Positions 9,877-17,492 of a stretch of DNA of 64,000 nt are shown one piece after another; position 1 is the first letter of the stretch; each line of letters starts with the position of its first letter. A program made the translations under genes and the position numbers. The stretch comes from Sphingobacterium sp. Its GTDB lineage: Bacteria; Bacteroidota; Bacteroidia; Sphingobacteriales; Sphingobacteriaceae. Under the pieces are notes generated by a model, which was given only the letters and a program-made list of their open reading frames with translations, was not told the origin of the DNA and ran no database searches. The stretch is taken from positions 113,575-177,574 of the forward strand of contig JAQZAZ010000002.1 in assembly GCA_029239355.1 (NCBI GenBank), read 5' to 3'.

Positions 9877-10671
9877 ATGAAAAACTTATCAACAAAGACA
9901 TTTTCAGTATCCTTTGCCATCTTGCTGATAGCAATTCCATTCTTTTTCAGCGCCTGTAACAAAGACAGCCTCGAGACGGAGCGAGCCATGCATATTCTCA
10001 TCAATGGGTATAATGGTAGCGCGCATCCTTTACAAGTGGCCATCGACACCACAGTATACGACCATAAAAATGGTGCGTTTATCATTCAGCCCCAGAGCAA
10101 TATACATTTTACCACAGCATTTAGCTATAGAACACCTAAAAAAAGATTGGTCACATTAACGGATACGGTGACAAAGAAAGTAGTTTATAGTGCTGAGTTG
10201 CCAGAAAACACGATTAAGGTCAATTTCAATTACCTATATTTTGATGGCAAAGTGCAGCAGCTGCATCTACCTGCCAGTAATCCCAATGTCAATACATTAG
10301 GTTTTTATATTTATGATAAGAGCATTGATTACCCCATCGATATTTCCTTACAAAAAGTCGATGCCACTACCGGAGAAGTCCGTAAAGTGTATCTCGCCAA
10401 AAATGTTGTGCCCGGAAAATGGGTTTACGTCGACTACTTGGCATCGAATGATTTTGGTAAAAACAGTGATCTGATGAGTGCTACGGTCAATTTCACCAAG
10501 GCCAATACCGAAGACGAATGGGCTTTTGAAAACGATGAAACAAAAAGTAAGCTGCCTGCAGGGGGATTCTTTTTGCCGGCGCTAAATGATAAGGGCAAAG
10601 TCCAGCCCTATTTTATTGCACCAAAAGTACCAAATCAAACCTTCAGTAGGCTCTTCTTCTATTTGGATTAA
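9877..10671 (+). CDS. Lipoprotein of unknown function (paralogue of previous gene)
   Basis: A 264-residue protein with a lipoprotein signal (PFFFSACNK, Cys near residue 27). It starts two bases after the previous stop, so it is almost certainly in the same operon. The conserved NGYNGSAHPLQVAIDT block after the anchor, the YFDGKVQQL motif and a YPIDISLQ stretch repeat the layout of the preceding lipoprotein. This points to an old duplication or a two-subunit accessory to the receptor. The operon ends in a strong terminator just downstream. No domain of known function was recognised. Confidence 0.75.
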   Translation: MKNLSTKTFSVSFAILLIAIPFFFSACNKDSLETERAMHILINGYNGSAHPLQVAIDTTVYDHKNGAFIIQPQSNIHFTTAFSYRTPKKRLVTLTDTVTKKVVYSAELPENTIKVNFNYLYFDGKVQQLHLPASNPNVNTLGFYIYDKSIDYPIDISLQKVDATTGEVRKVYLAKNVVPGKWVYVDYLASNDFGKNSDLMSATVNFTKANTEDEWAFENDETKSKLPAGGFFLPALNDKGKVQPYFIAPKVPNQTFSRLFFYLD

Positions 10672-10696
10672 GTTGGGACATTTTAGTCTATTTAAC

Positions 10697-10733
10697 AATT
10701 GCGGAGGCTACATATTAGCCCCCGCAATTTTTA
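10697..10733. terminator. Bidirectional intrinsic terminator
   Basis: AATTGCGGaGGCT and AGCCcCCGCAATT form a long stem around ACATATT, followed by TTTT. It sits between two convergent genes and can end both the receptor operon and the minus-strand osmolyte operon. Confidence 0.85.
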
Positions 10734-10734
10734 T

Positions 10735-12984
10735 TCAAAGTCGCTTACCTGATTTTTCAAGCTCTTTGACAAAATCCTTACCCCAATAATGGATATCGTA
10801 GTGTTCAATATGCTCATATAGCCTACGCGCTCTGACCTGAGCCTCGCTAGGTTCCATGACAAGCGCTTTCAAAAGTGCATCTTTCATGCTCTTGCGGTCA
10901 TATGGATTGGTCAATATGGCATAAGGCAACTCAACCGAAGCACCGGCAAATTCCGAAAGCACAAGGATACCCGCGGTTCCCAACAGCTTGTGCGTAGCAA
11001 TATACTCCTTTGCCACCAAGTTAAGGCCATCACGCAGCGGCGTGATCCAGGCAATATCACTCAGGGCATAGTGCTTGACCACTTCCTCAAATGGCAGCGC
11101 CCTGTAAAAATATTGGATAGGCGTCCAGTTCATCGTAGCGTATTTGCCATTGATCTCACCTACAGCCTGGTTGACCTGATCCCTAATTTCATCGTAGATC
11201 GTCATACCCTGCGATGGCGGTGTACAGACATTGACCAGTTCGATCTTACCCCGAAATTCTGGATACTCTGCAAGAAATTCGCCAAAAGCCTGAATTTTTT
11301 CCAATGGCCCTTTGACATAATCCAGGCGCTCAATGGATATGATACGCGTTATTGGCGATTCAGCTTTACTTTTTTTGAGTGTATTGATCTCCTCCTTAAT
11401 GTGATCATCAGTCAAAATATGTTCGATATGGTCTCTGTTGACACCCACCGGCTGTGCCCCTAGCCTGATCTGTCTGCCATCCACCTCAATGATCTTTGTC
11501 ATCTGATCGACCCCGAGGGCACAGCTATAAGTCAGAAACTGATTGGCGACATCTACCTTTTTGACTACTTTAAATGGCGTATGACTGCGGATCACATCCA
11601 CGAAATTCTCTACATAGCGCGGGATATGAAAACTGATAAAATCACAGAGCAGCAGGCTGCCGATGATCTCTTTACGCCATGGAATAATATTAAAAATATC
11701 CGCTGCCGGAAAAGCCGTATGGTGAAAAAAGCCAATTTTAAGATCGGGGCGCAAGGTCTTTAAAAAAGAAGGCACCATCCACAGGTTATACTCATGGATC
11801 CAGACCAGTGCCCCTTCGTCTGCCTCGCGTGCGATCCGCTCAGCAAAGAGTTTGTTGATCATCAGGTAATGATCCCAATCTTCGTGATTAAACTTGGCCC
11901 GGTCCACAAAGGAAAAGATCGTCGGCCAAAAAGCCTCCTTGGAGAATACACGATAGAACTTATCGATATCCTCTTTTGACAGCGATATGGTGGAGGCGAC
12001 CAGATTAGGATACCTGCTTTCGTCCACCAGCTGATTTGGAACCGGCTGCCCATCCTGCTGAATGACTTCCTCCCCGATCCAGAGGCCAGACCGCCCCTTT
12101 TCAAATAAGCCCAGCAGCGATGGGATAATCCCATTTGGGCTTTTGGGCGCTACCCGCACTGTTTTCCCATTGACCGATTCCTTTTCAAAAGGCAGCCGAT
12201 GATACACCATCACCAGCTGATCAGATTTTTTGGACTTTCTCTTTTGGGGCACTAATTTTTGTTCCCCACGGATCAACTGCTGAAATGGGCGGTACTTGCC
12301 CATATATTCCAATATACCACCCGCCCCGGCAGCCTCTGCGCTATAAGCCGTATCCAGCTCAGCAATGGCTTGCAGCAGGCTTGGTTCGGATTTTCCGACG
12401 GCAACACCCCTAAAGCCGATCTGAAATAAGGCCAGATCATTTAATGTATCACCGGCCACCATCACATCATCCGCACCGACCGCCAGGAATTCGACCAACT
12501 TCTGTAGTGTCGTGCCCTTGTTTACACCTTTAGGAAGTAAGTCCAGGTATTTATCGGCCGAAGTTATAATGTCACAGTCATACTTGTCGGCCACCTGCTG
12601 TACCAGGCTATGGTCTACCCCAGCCTCATAATAAAAGGAGCTGCGGCGCTGCTGTGGTACATGTTGGTAATTCAGCTGCGGTATTTCCTCCAGTGCTGCC
12701 CGGATTGCATAAGTCTGCGGCCATTTTTCCTCAATTTCACTCTGCAGCGGCTCAATCGCTTCCAAAGTATGGCCGTTGACCACGGTGGCGCCCACATCGG
12801 CGATAATAAAGTCCGGCACCGGAATGAGCGGATCACTCAGTAGGGGCAATACCGACTCCAGTCCCCTTCCAGTGACAAAGACCAGCTGCATATTCGGGCT
12901 AGCCTTTATCAGTCTATATAATCTGAGGCGGTCTTCCATCTTTCCGCCTAAAAAAGTTCCGTCTAAATCTGTTGCTAATAACAT
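10735..12984 (-). CDS. ggpPS: Fused glucosylglycerol-phosphate phosphatase/synthase (HAD + GT20)
   Basis: A 749-residue bifunctional enzyme. Residues about 1-235 form a HAD-type phosphatase of the sucrose-phosphatase/MPGP kind (DLDGT at 6-10, later MVAGDTLNDLALF). Residues about 250-749 form a GT20 glycosyltransferase related to trehalose-6-phosphate synthase, with WIHEYNLWMVP, FFHHTAFPAADIF, ISIERLDYVKG and PLRDGLNLVAKEY. The HEYNLW variant, the N-terminal phosphatase order and the neighbouring glycerol-3-phosphate dehydrogenase gene point to glucosylglycerol-phosphate synthesis (ADP-glucose + glycerol-3-P) followed by dephosphorylation. The product would be the compatible solute glucosylglycerol. 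Trehalose synthesis is the alternative. It starts one base after the upstream gene's stop. Confidence 0.8.
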   Translation of the reverse strand: MLLATDLDGTFLGGKMEDRLRLYRLIKASPNMQLVFVTGRGLESVLPLLSDPLIPVPDFIIADVGATVVNGHTLEAIEPLQSEIEEKWPQTYAIRAALEEIPQLNYQHVPQQRRSSFYYEAGVDHSLVQQVADKYDCDIITSADKYLDLLPKGVNKGTTLQKLVEFLAVGADDVMVAGDTLNDLALFQIGFRGVAVGKSEPSLLQAIAELDTAYSAEAAGAGGILEYMGKYRPFQQLIRGEQKLVPQKRKSKKSDQLVMVYHRLPFEKESVNGKTVRVAPKSPNGIIPSLLGLFEKGRSGLWIGEEVIQQDGQPVPNQLVDESRYPNLVASTISLSKEDIDKFYRVFSKEAFWPTIFSFVDRAKFNHEDWDHYLMINKLFAERIAREADEGALVWIHEYNLWMVPSFLKTLRPDLKIGFFHHTAFPAADIFNIIPWRKEIIGSLLLCDFISFHIPRYVENFVDVIRSHTPFKVVKKVDVANQFLTYSCALGVDQMTKIIEVDGRQIRLGAQPVGVNRDHIEHILTDDHIKEEINTLKKSKAESPITRIISIERLDYVKGPLEKIQAFGEFLAEYPEFRGKIELVNVCTPPSQGMTIYDEIRDQVNQAVGEINGKYATMNWTPIQYFYRALPFEEVVKHYALSDIAWITPLRDGLNLVAKEYIATHKLLGTAGILVLSEFAGASVELPYAILTNPYDRKSMKDALLKALVMEPSEAQVRARRLYEHIEHYDIHYWGKDFVKELEKSGKRL

Positions 12985-12985
12985 A

Positions 12986-13999
12986 TTATCTTATATTCCT
13001 TTCTAAAAGTTTAAATTCATCCATTGCAGCCATATATTTATAGAGGACGCGATAGGCTGTCTGTAATAAAGGTAAATTCAGTCCGAGGCTCGTCACTGTC
13101 GCCATGAGGCCCTTGGTTGCAAAATATCCTTCGGCCACCATACCCATGAGCTGACGCGCCTCGAAAACCGAATAGCCCTGGCCAAGATATTTACCAAAAG
13201 TGCGGTTGCGGCTATGCGCAGAGTAGCCTGTTACCAATAAGTCACCCAAGTACATTGAACGGCCGAGCCGGGCATTGTGCACGCCAACTGCCCGCAGCAG
13301 TATCCCCAGTTCGTCAATAGCATTGGCAACCAGCACGGCCATAAAATTATCGCCATAATGCAGTCCTTCAGCCATTCCACAAACAATGCCCACAATATTT
13401 TTGTAAATCGCAGCATACTCCACCCCCACCATATCCGGACTGTAATTTACCTGCATATAACTTGAAGCAAACCAGTTTGAGATCTTGCTGATAAAGGTTT
13501 CATTTGAGCCGCATAGGGTCATATAGGTTTTCTTATTGCGCGCGATTTCTTCGGCATGGCAAGGACCCGCAATCATCGCCTGCTGAAAATCTTTGAGGTC
13601 AAAACATCGTGCTAGATAAGCGCTTGGAAGCAGATTTTCTGGACCGACGGTCCCTTTTATGGCGGTAATCACAAATTTTTCGGCTAGGTCCTCTTTGGGG
13701 ATTGCAGCGCAAACGCTGTCTAGATGTGCACTGGGCACGGCAAAAAGAACTACTGTCGACCGGGCCACGATCTCATCCAGCTGACCAGAAGCATAAATTT
13801 TTGTATTGTCAAGTTTTAAAAACGATAGGTAGTCAGGGTTAACAGCATCTTGATTGATCGAGCGCACCTGCTCGGAACGCCGCATATACCAATTGACATG
13901 GATGCTATTTTCTGTCAAAATTTTAACCAGGGCCGTGGCCCAACTCCCAGCACCTATCACACTAATCTCATTCAAATCGTCGGGGGTTTTAAGACGCAA
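12986..13999 (-). CDS. gpsA: NAD(P)-dependent glycerol-3-phosphate dehydrogenase
   Basis: A 337-residue protein with the N-terminal dinucleotide motif GAGSWATAL (about 16-24), the substrate-loop motif AGPCHAEEIA (about 144-153) and the catalytic-lysine region EYAAIYKNIVGI (about 198-209). These are hallmarks of GpsA, which makes sn-glycerol-3-phosphate from dihydroxyacetone phosphate. GYSVFEARQLMGMVAEGY in the C-terminal half also fits. It is first in an operon with the glucosylglycerol synthase, so here it probably supplies the acceptor for osmolyte synthesis; it may also serve phospholipid synthesis. Confidence 0.9.
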   Translation of the reverse strand: MRLKTPDDLNEISVIGAGSWATALVKILTENSIHVNWYMRRSEQVRSINQDAVNPDYLSFLKLDNTKIYASGQLDEIVARSTVVLFAVPSAHLDSVCAAIPKEDLAEKFVITAIKGTVGPENLLPSAYLARCFDLKDFQQAMIAGPCHAEEIARNKKTYMTLCGSNETFISKISNWFASSYMQVNYSPDMVGVEYAAIYKNIVGIVCGMAEGLHYGDNFMAVLVANAIDELGILLRAVGVHNARLGRSMYLGDLLVTGYSAHSRNRTFGKYLGQGYSVFEARQLMGMVAEGYFATKGLMATVTSLGLNLPLLQTAYRVLYKYMAAMDEFKLLERNIR

Positions 14000-14038
14000 A
14001 AACAGAAAGTTTTCGCTATCGGGTTATCTATTAATTTA

Positions 14039-14070
14039 CAAATATAGATAAAAATTAATCAATAAGCAAA
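14039..14070 (-). promoter_or_regulatory. Promoter of the gpsA-ggpPS operon
   Basis: On the minus strand TTTG (14070-14067), a 20-base spacer and TATATTTG (14046-14039) match the Bacteroidota consensus exactly. The expected leader to the gpsA ATG at 13999 is about 33 bases. Confidence 0.7.
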
Positions 14071-14136
14071 TAAGACATAGTTAAACCACTATAATAGGGT
14101 ATTTACCGCGTTAAAACCCGTTTTTATTTTTCTTCG

Positions 14137-14144
14137 TAAATTTG
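14137..14144 (+). promoter_or_regulatory. Candidate -7 element of the MscS-type gene
   Basis: TAAATTTG fits TAnnTTTG and lies ten bases before the ATG at 14154. If used, transcription would begin almost at the start codon, which argues against the upstream in-frame TTG at 14142. No clear -33 box is seen. Confidence 0.35.
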
Positions 14145-14153
14145 TCTGTTCAT

Positions 14154-15461
14154 ATGAAAAATTTAGACATACTCAACTTCAGTGAACGACAATCAAGTTC
14201 AATTTACCAGTACATCTTCGATCTCTTTGCGACATTAGGTTTACCGGAACAGCAGGCCCACATGGGGACCGCAGTCGGACTGCTTCTGGCTTTTGCCCTA
14301 CTACTCTATGGGCTGGATTACATGATGCGCAACATCTTCTATTCGGCTTTAAACAAAATTGCCCAGCGAACCTCGACCCAATGGGATGATTTTCTTTTGG
14401 CCAATAAGGTGCATGTACAGCTGAGCCGGACTATATTGACGCTGTTGACACGGCAGCTGCTTCCGGTCATCTTTATTGGCTTTCCCGTACTTACCGCGGC
14501 GATTGTCAAATTTATGGATTTAGTGGTGTTGCTTACTGTCTACCATCTTGTCAATAGCCTGTTAAAAACCTGCAGAGATATTTTTCGTTCGTCAAAAGGG
14601 TTCAAAGACAAGCCCATAGACAGCTACCTACAAGTGATACAGATTTTTTTGATTTTTATCATCGGCACACTGGCTGTGTCCCTGTTGACGGGCAATTCGC
14701 CCTGGTCTTTTCTCGTGTCCCTGGGGGCGGCATCCGCCATTCTGATGCTGGTATTTAAAGACACCATTTTAGGTTTTGTGGCCAGTATACAGGTATCGGC
14801 CAACGACTCGGTGCGTGTAGGCGACTGGATAGAGATGCCCAAATATGGGGTGGATGGCGATGTATTGCAGATCAACCTCAATAATGTGAAGATACGCAAC
14901 TGGGATAAGACCATTGTCACCATCCCGACCTATACCCTCTTGAGCGACTCTTTCAAAAACTACCGCGGGATGCAAGAGACTGGAGGCCGTCGGATAAAAC
15001 GGGCATTAAACATTAAAATGTCTTCTGTGCGCTATCTAAGCGCCGAGGAAATCACAGCATTAAAAAAGATCCGCTTGCTGGCGCCTTATATCGAAAAACG
15101 GGAACGTGAAATTGCCGATTACAACAAAACCTGGAATACCGACAGCTCCTCACCTGTCAACGGCCGGAGGATGACCAATATTGGCCTCTTCAGGGCCTAC
15201 GTCCTTGCCTATGCCAAGCACAACCCAAATATTCATCAGGAACTGACCCTATTGGTGCGTCAGCTCGCGCCCAGCGAATACGGCATTCCGTTGGAGCTGT
15301 ATATGTTTACCAAGGGTACACAATGGGCCTATTTCGAAGAAACCATGGCCGATATATTTGATCATCTATTGGCCGCCATTAAACACTTCCACCTGCAAGT
15401 GTTTGAACTACCGGCATCCGATGACCTTCGTATCCTAATGGCAGCGCGGAATTTGAGTTAA
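14154..15461 (+). CDS. MscS-family mechanosensitive ion channel (YbdG-like)
   Basis: A 435-residue membrane protein, with the start taken at ATG 14154. Four to five membrane helices occupy about residues 30-190. A pore-lining helix follows, rich in Gly and Ala (FLVSLGAASAILMLVFKDTILGFVA). The MscS beta domain comes next (VRVGDWIEMPKYGVDGDVLQI and a TIVTIPTYTL motif). The long C-terminal cytoplasmic part is as in E. coli YbdG (MscM). Such channels release solutes on hypo-osmotic shock or take part in osmotic sensing. It is divergent from the glucosylglycerol operon, a plausible functional pairing of osmolyte synthesis and release. Confidence 0.88.
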   Translation: MKNLDILNFSERQSSSIYQYIFDLFATLGLPEQQAHMGTAVGLLLAFALLLYGLDYMMRNIFYSALNKIAQRTSTQWDDFLLANKVHVQLSRTILTLLTRQLLPVIFIGFPVLTAAIVKFMDLVVLLTVYHLVNSLLKTCRDIFRSSKGFKDKPIDSYLQVIQIFLIFIIGTLAVSLLTGNSPWSFLVSLGAASAILMLVFKDTILGFVASIQVSANDSVRVGDWIEMPKYGVDGDVLQINLNNVKIRNWDKTIVTIPTYTLLSDSFKNYRGMQETGGRRIKRALNIKMSSVRYLSAEEITALKKIRLLAPYIEKREREIADYNKTWNTDSSSPVNGRRMTNIGLFRAYVLAYAKHNPNIHQELTLLVRQLAPSEYGIPLELYMFTKGTQWAYFEETMADIFDHLLAAIKHFHLQVFELPASDDLRILMAARNLS

Positions 15462-15478
15462 ATTTTGAGACTATTTTT

Positions 15479-15523
15479 GTGATCCTGGCGATAAAGGCCT
15501 GATATCCCTCGTCCCAGGATCAC
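15479..15523 (+). terminator. Putative intrinsic terminator after the MscS-type gene
   Basis: GTGATCCTGG (15479-15488) and CCAGGATCAC (15514-15523) form a perfect 10-bp stem. The 25-base loop can itself pair GATA/TATC. The following TTTAT tract is short, so termination may be leaky. Confidence 0.6.
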
Positions 15524-15929
15524 TTTATCAATAGTATATCGCTAAACTACTGCTTAAATTATCGCAAGTCCCTTTTGCATTTATGATCAGCTGTCCTTGC
15601 TTAATCGAGCAATTTAAATTTACCAATGTCGCACATATTTTTTCTAAAAAAACCTAATCTATTAGCCAATTTCAATCGGTATCCATGTTATTTTTGAAAA
15701 AATTCAGTCCACACTCTATCTTGTTTAAAAAAAACACCAATTTTATATATTTTTCCACTCCGTATTGCACAAACAACCCCTATCAAGCGTGAAACAATCA
15801 CACTATTCATAATTTCTATATCTAATTACAATCAAATCACCATAACCTATACGATATTTTAAGCAAACTTACTATTTTTCACCTTCTTTTTACCTACTTT
15901 TAACACACCTAAAGATTCAATTTTAAAAT
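15524..15929. other. AT-rich intergenic region before the alanine symporter
   Basis: About 400 bases without a convincing open frame. A single -7-like TATTTTTG occurs at 15689-15696 without a matching -33 box. No strong hairpin was seen. It probably holds the symporter promoter and a long leader. Confidence 0.4.
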
Positions 15930-17378
15930 ATGGACGATATAATCAATAAAATTTATGACATCATCTGGAGTGATGCTCTGGTATACCTATGTCTGTTGAC
16001 GGGTATCTATTTTACGATACGTTTCCGATGCCCGCAGCTCACACAAATTCGGGAAATGATCCGTTTGCTTTTTGATGGCAATAGTTCTGACAAAGGAATT
16101 TCCTCATTTCAGGCATTCTCGCTCGCTATCTCTGGTCGTGTAGGTACGGGCAACATTGCCGGTGTTGCTACAGCCATAGCTATGGGCGGTCCCGGAGCTA
16201 TCTTTTGGATGTGGGTTATCGCTTTTTTGGGCAGTGCATCAGCCATCGTGGAGGCTACACTTGGCCAGATGTACAAAGAGGTCAATGACGGAGAATACCG
16301 GGGTGGGCCGGCATTTTATATTTTGAACGGGTTGCGTTCCAAGGCTTTTGCCTGGACATTTGCTATCGTAACGATCATCAGTACCGGATTTTTACTCCCT
16401 GGCGTGCAGAGTAACAGCATCGGTGCAGCGGTCGAATCAGCCTTCAACTTGTCGCCGAGCGTTACCGGATTGAGCATAGCGGCCTTACTCGCTATCATCA
16501 TTATCGGCGGTGTAAAGCGGATCAGTACCGTCGCTGAGTACGTCGTTCCATTTATGGCTGGAGCCTATATTCTGATGGCTTTAGTCATTATCGGTCTCAA
16601 TTTTACGCAGATACCAGCCGTCATTTCACTCATTGTAAAAGCCGCCTTCAATTTGGAGGCAACCTTTGGTGCGGTGGCAGGCATGGCAATTTCATGGGGT
16701 GTAAAACGAGGCATTTACAGTAATGAAGCCGGTCAGGGCACCGCGCCACATGCTGCCGCCGCCGCCGAAGTATCGCACCCGATCAAGCAGGGTTTGGTTC
16801 AGGGCTTTTCAGTCTATGTCGATACCATGTTTGTATGTACTGCAACAGCGTTGATGATCCTATTTACAGGGCAATATAACGTAGAAAATCCAAATGGAGG
16901 ATTTATCGTACAGCACCTTCCCGCTACGGAAATGGGTCCGGGCTTCACGCAGCACGCCGTGTCACATCACTTCCCTACCATAGGGAATGCTTTTGTCGCT
17001 TTAGCCTTAGCGTTTTTCGCGTTCACGACCATCATGGCCTATTATTATATTGCCGAAACTAATATCAGTTTTGTAAGCCGCAAAAAACAACACAAGACCA
17101 TACTTATCTGGGTTTTGCGCCTGCTTATGTTAGTATCCACCTATGTAGGTTGCATCAGTACCGCAAAGTCTGCCTGGACGCTGGGGGATATTGGCGTCGG
17201 ACTGATGGCCTGGCTCAACCTGGTTGCAATTTTATTGCTCCACAAAAAGGTACTTGTCATTTATGAGGACTATCGTGAGCAGCAGAAGGCCAAGAAAGAT
17301 CCAGCTTTTAACAACGATAAGTTTAATTTCCCGAACATGGAACTCTGGTCCAAAAAAAATAACGACACGCTAAACTAA
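15930..17378 (+). CDS. Alanine/glycine:cation symporter (AGCS family)
   Basis: A 482-residue transporter with about eleven membrane helices. It carries the AGCS family signatures SLAISGRVGTGNIAGVATAI (about 65-84), GGPGAIFWMW, GGPAFYI, and ISWGVKRGIYSNEAGQGTAPHAAAAAEV, the last split over helices near 250-275. It imports alanine or glycine with sodium or protons. The C-terminus carries a hydrophilic tail of about 30 residues. It stands alone between two terminators. Confidence 0.93.
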   Translation: MDDIINKIYDIIWSDALVYLCLLTGIYFTIRFRCPQLTQIREMIRLLFDGNSSDKGISSFQAFSLAISGRVGTGNIAGVATAIAMGGPGAIFWMWVIAFLGSASAIVEATLGQMYKEVNDGEYRGGPAFYILNGLRSKAFAWTFAIVTIISTGFLLPGVQSNSIGAAVESAFNLSPSVTGLSIAALLAIIIIGGVKRISTVAEYVVPFMAGAYILMALVIIGLNFTQIPAVISLIVKAAFNLEATFGAVAGMAISWGVKRGIYSNEAGQGTAPHAAAAAEVSHPIKQGLVQGFSVYVDTMFVCTATALMILFTGQYNVENPNGGFIVQHLPATEMGPGFTQHAVSHHFPTIGNAFVALALAFFAFTTIMAYYYIAETNISFVSRKKQHKTILIWVLRLLMLVSTYVGCISTAKSAWTLGDIGVGLMAWLNLVAILLLHKKVLVIYEDYREQQKAKKDPAFNNDKFNFPNMELWSKKNNDTLN

Positions 17379-17436
17379 CTGATTGAAGTAGTCGCATTTT
17401 TTCCTGTTATGATTAAGCAATCCATGTGCGATTATT

Positions 17437-17478
17437 CGTCGAATAGCATTTTAAATCAAATTAAAGTGCTATTCGACG
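17437..17478. terminator. Bidirectional terminator between symporter and antiporter
   Basis: CGTCGAATAGCA (17437-17448) and TGCTATTCGACG (17467-17478) form a perfect 12-bp stem with an 18-base loop. TTTATAAA follows on the plus side. It lies between convergent genes. Confidence 0.75.
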
Positions 17479-17492
17479 TTTATAAAAATAGG

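Noticed and set aside
14142..14153. Upstream TTG start for the MscS-type gene
   Set aside because: It overlaps the candidate -7 box, and ATG 14154 gives a normal N-terminus.
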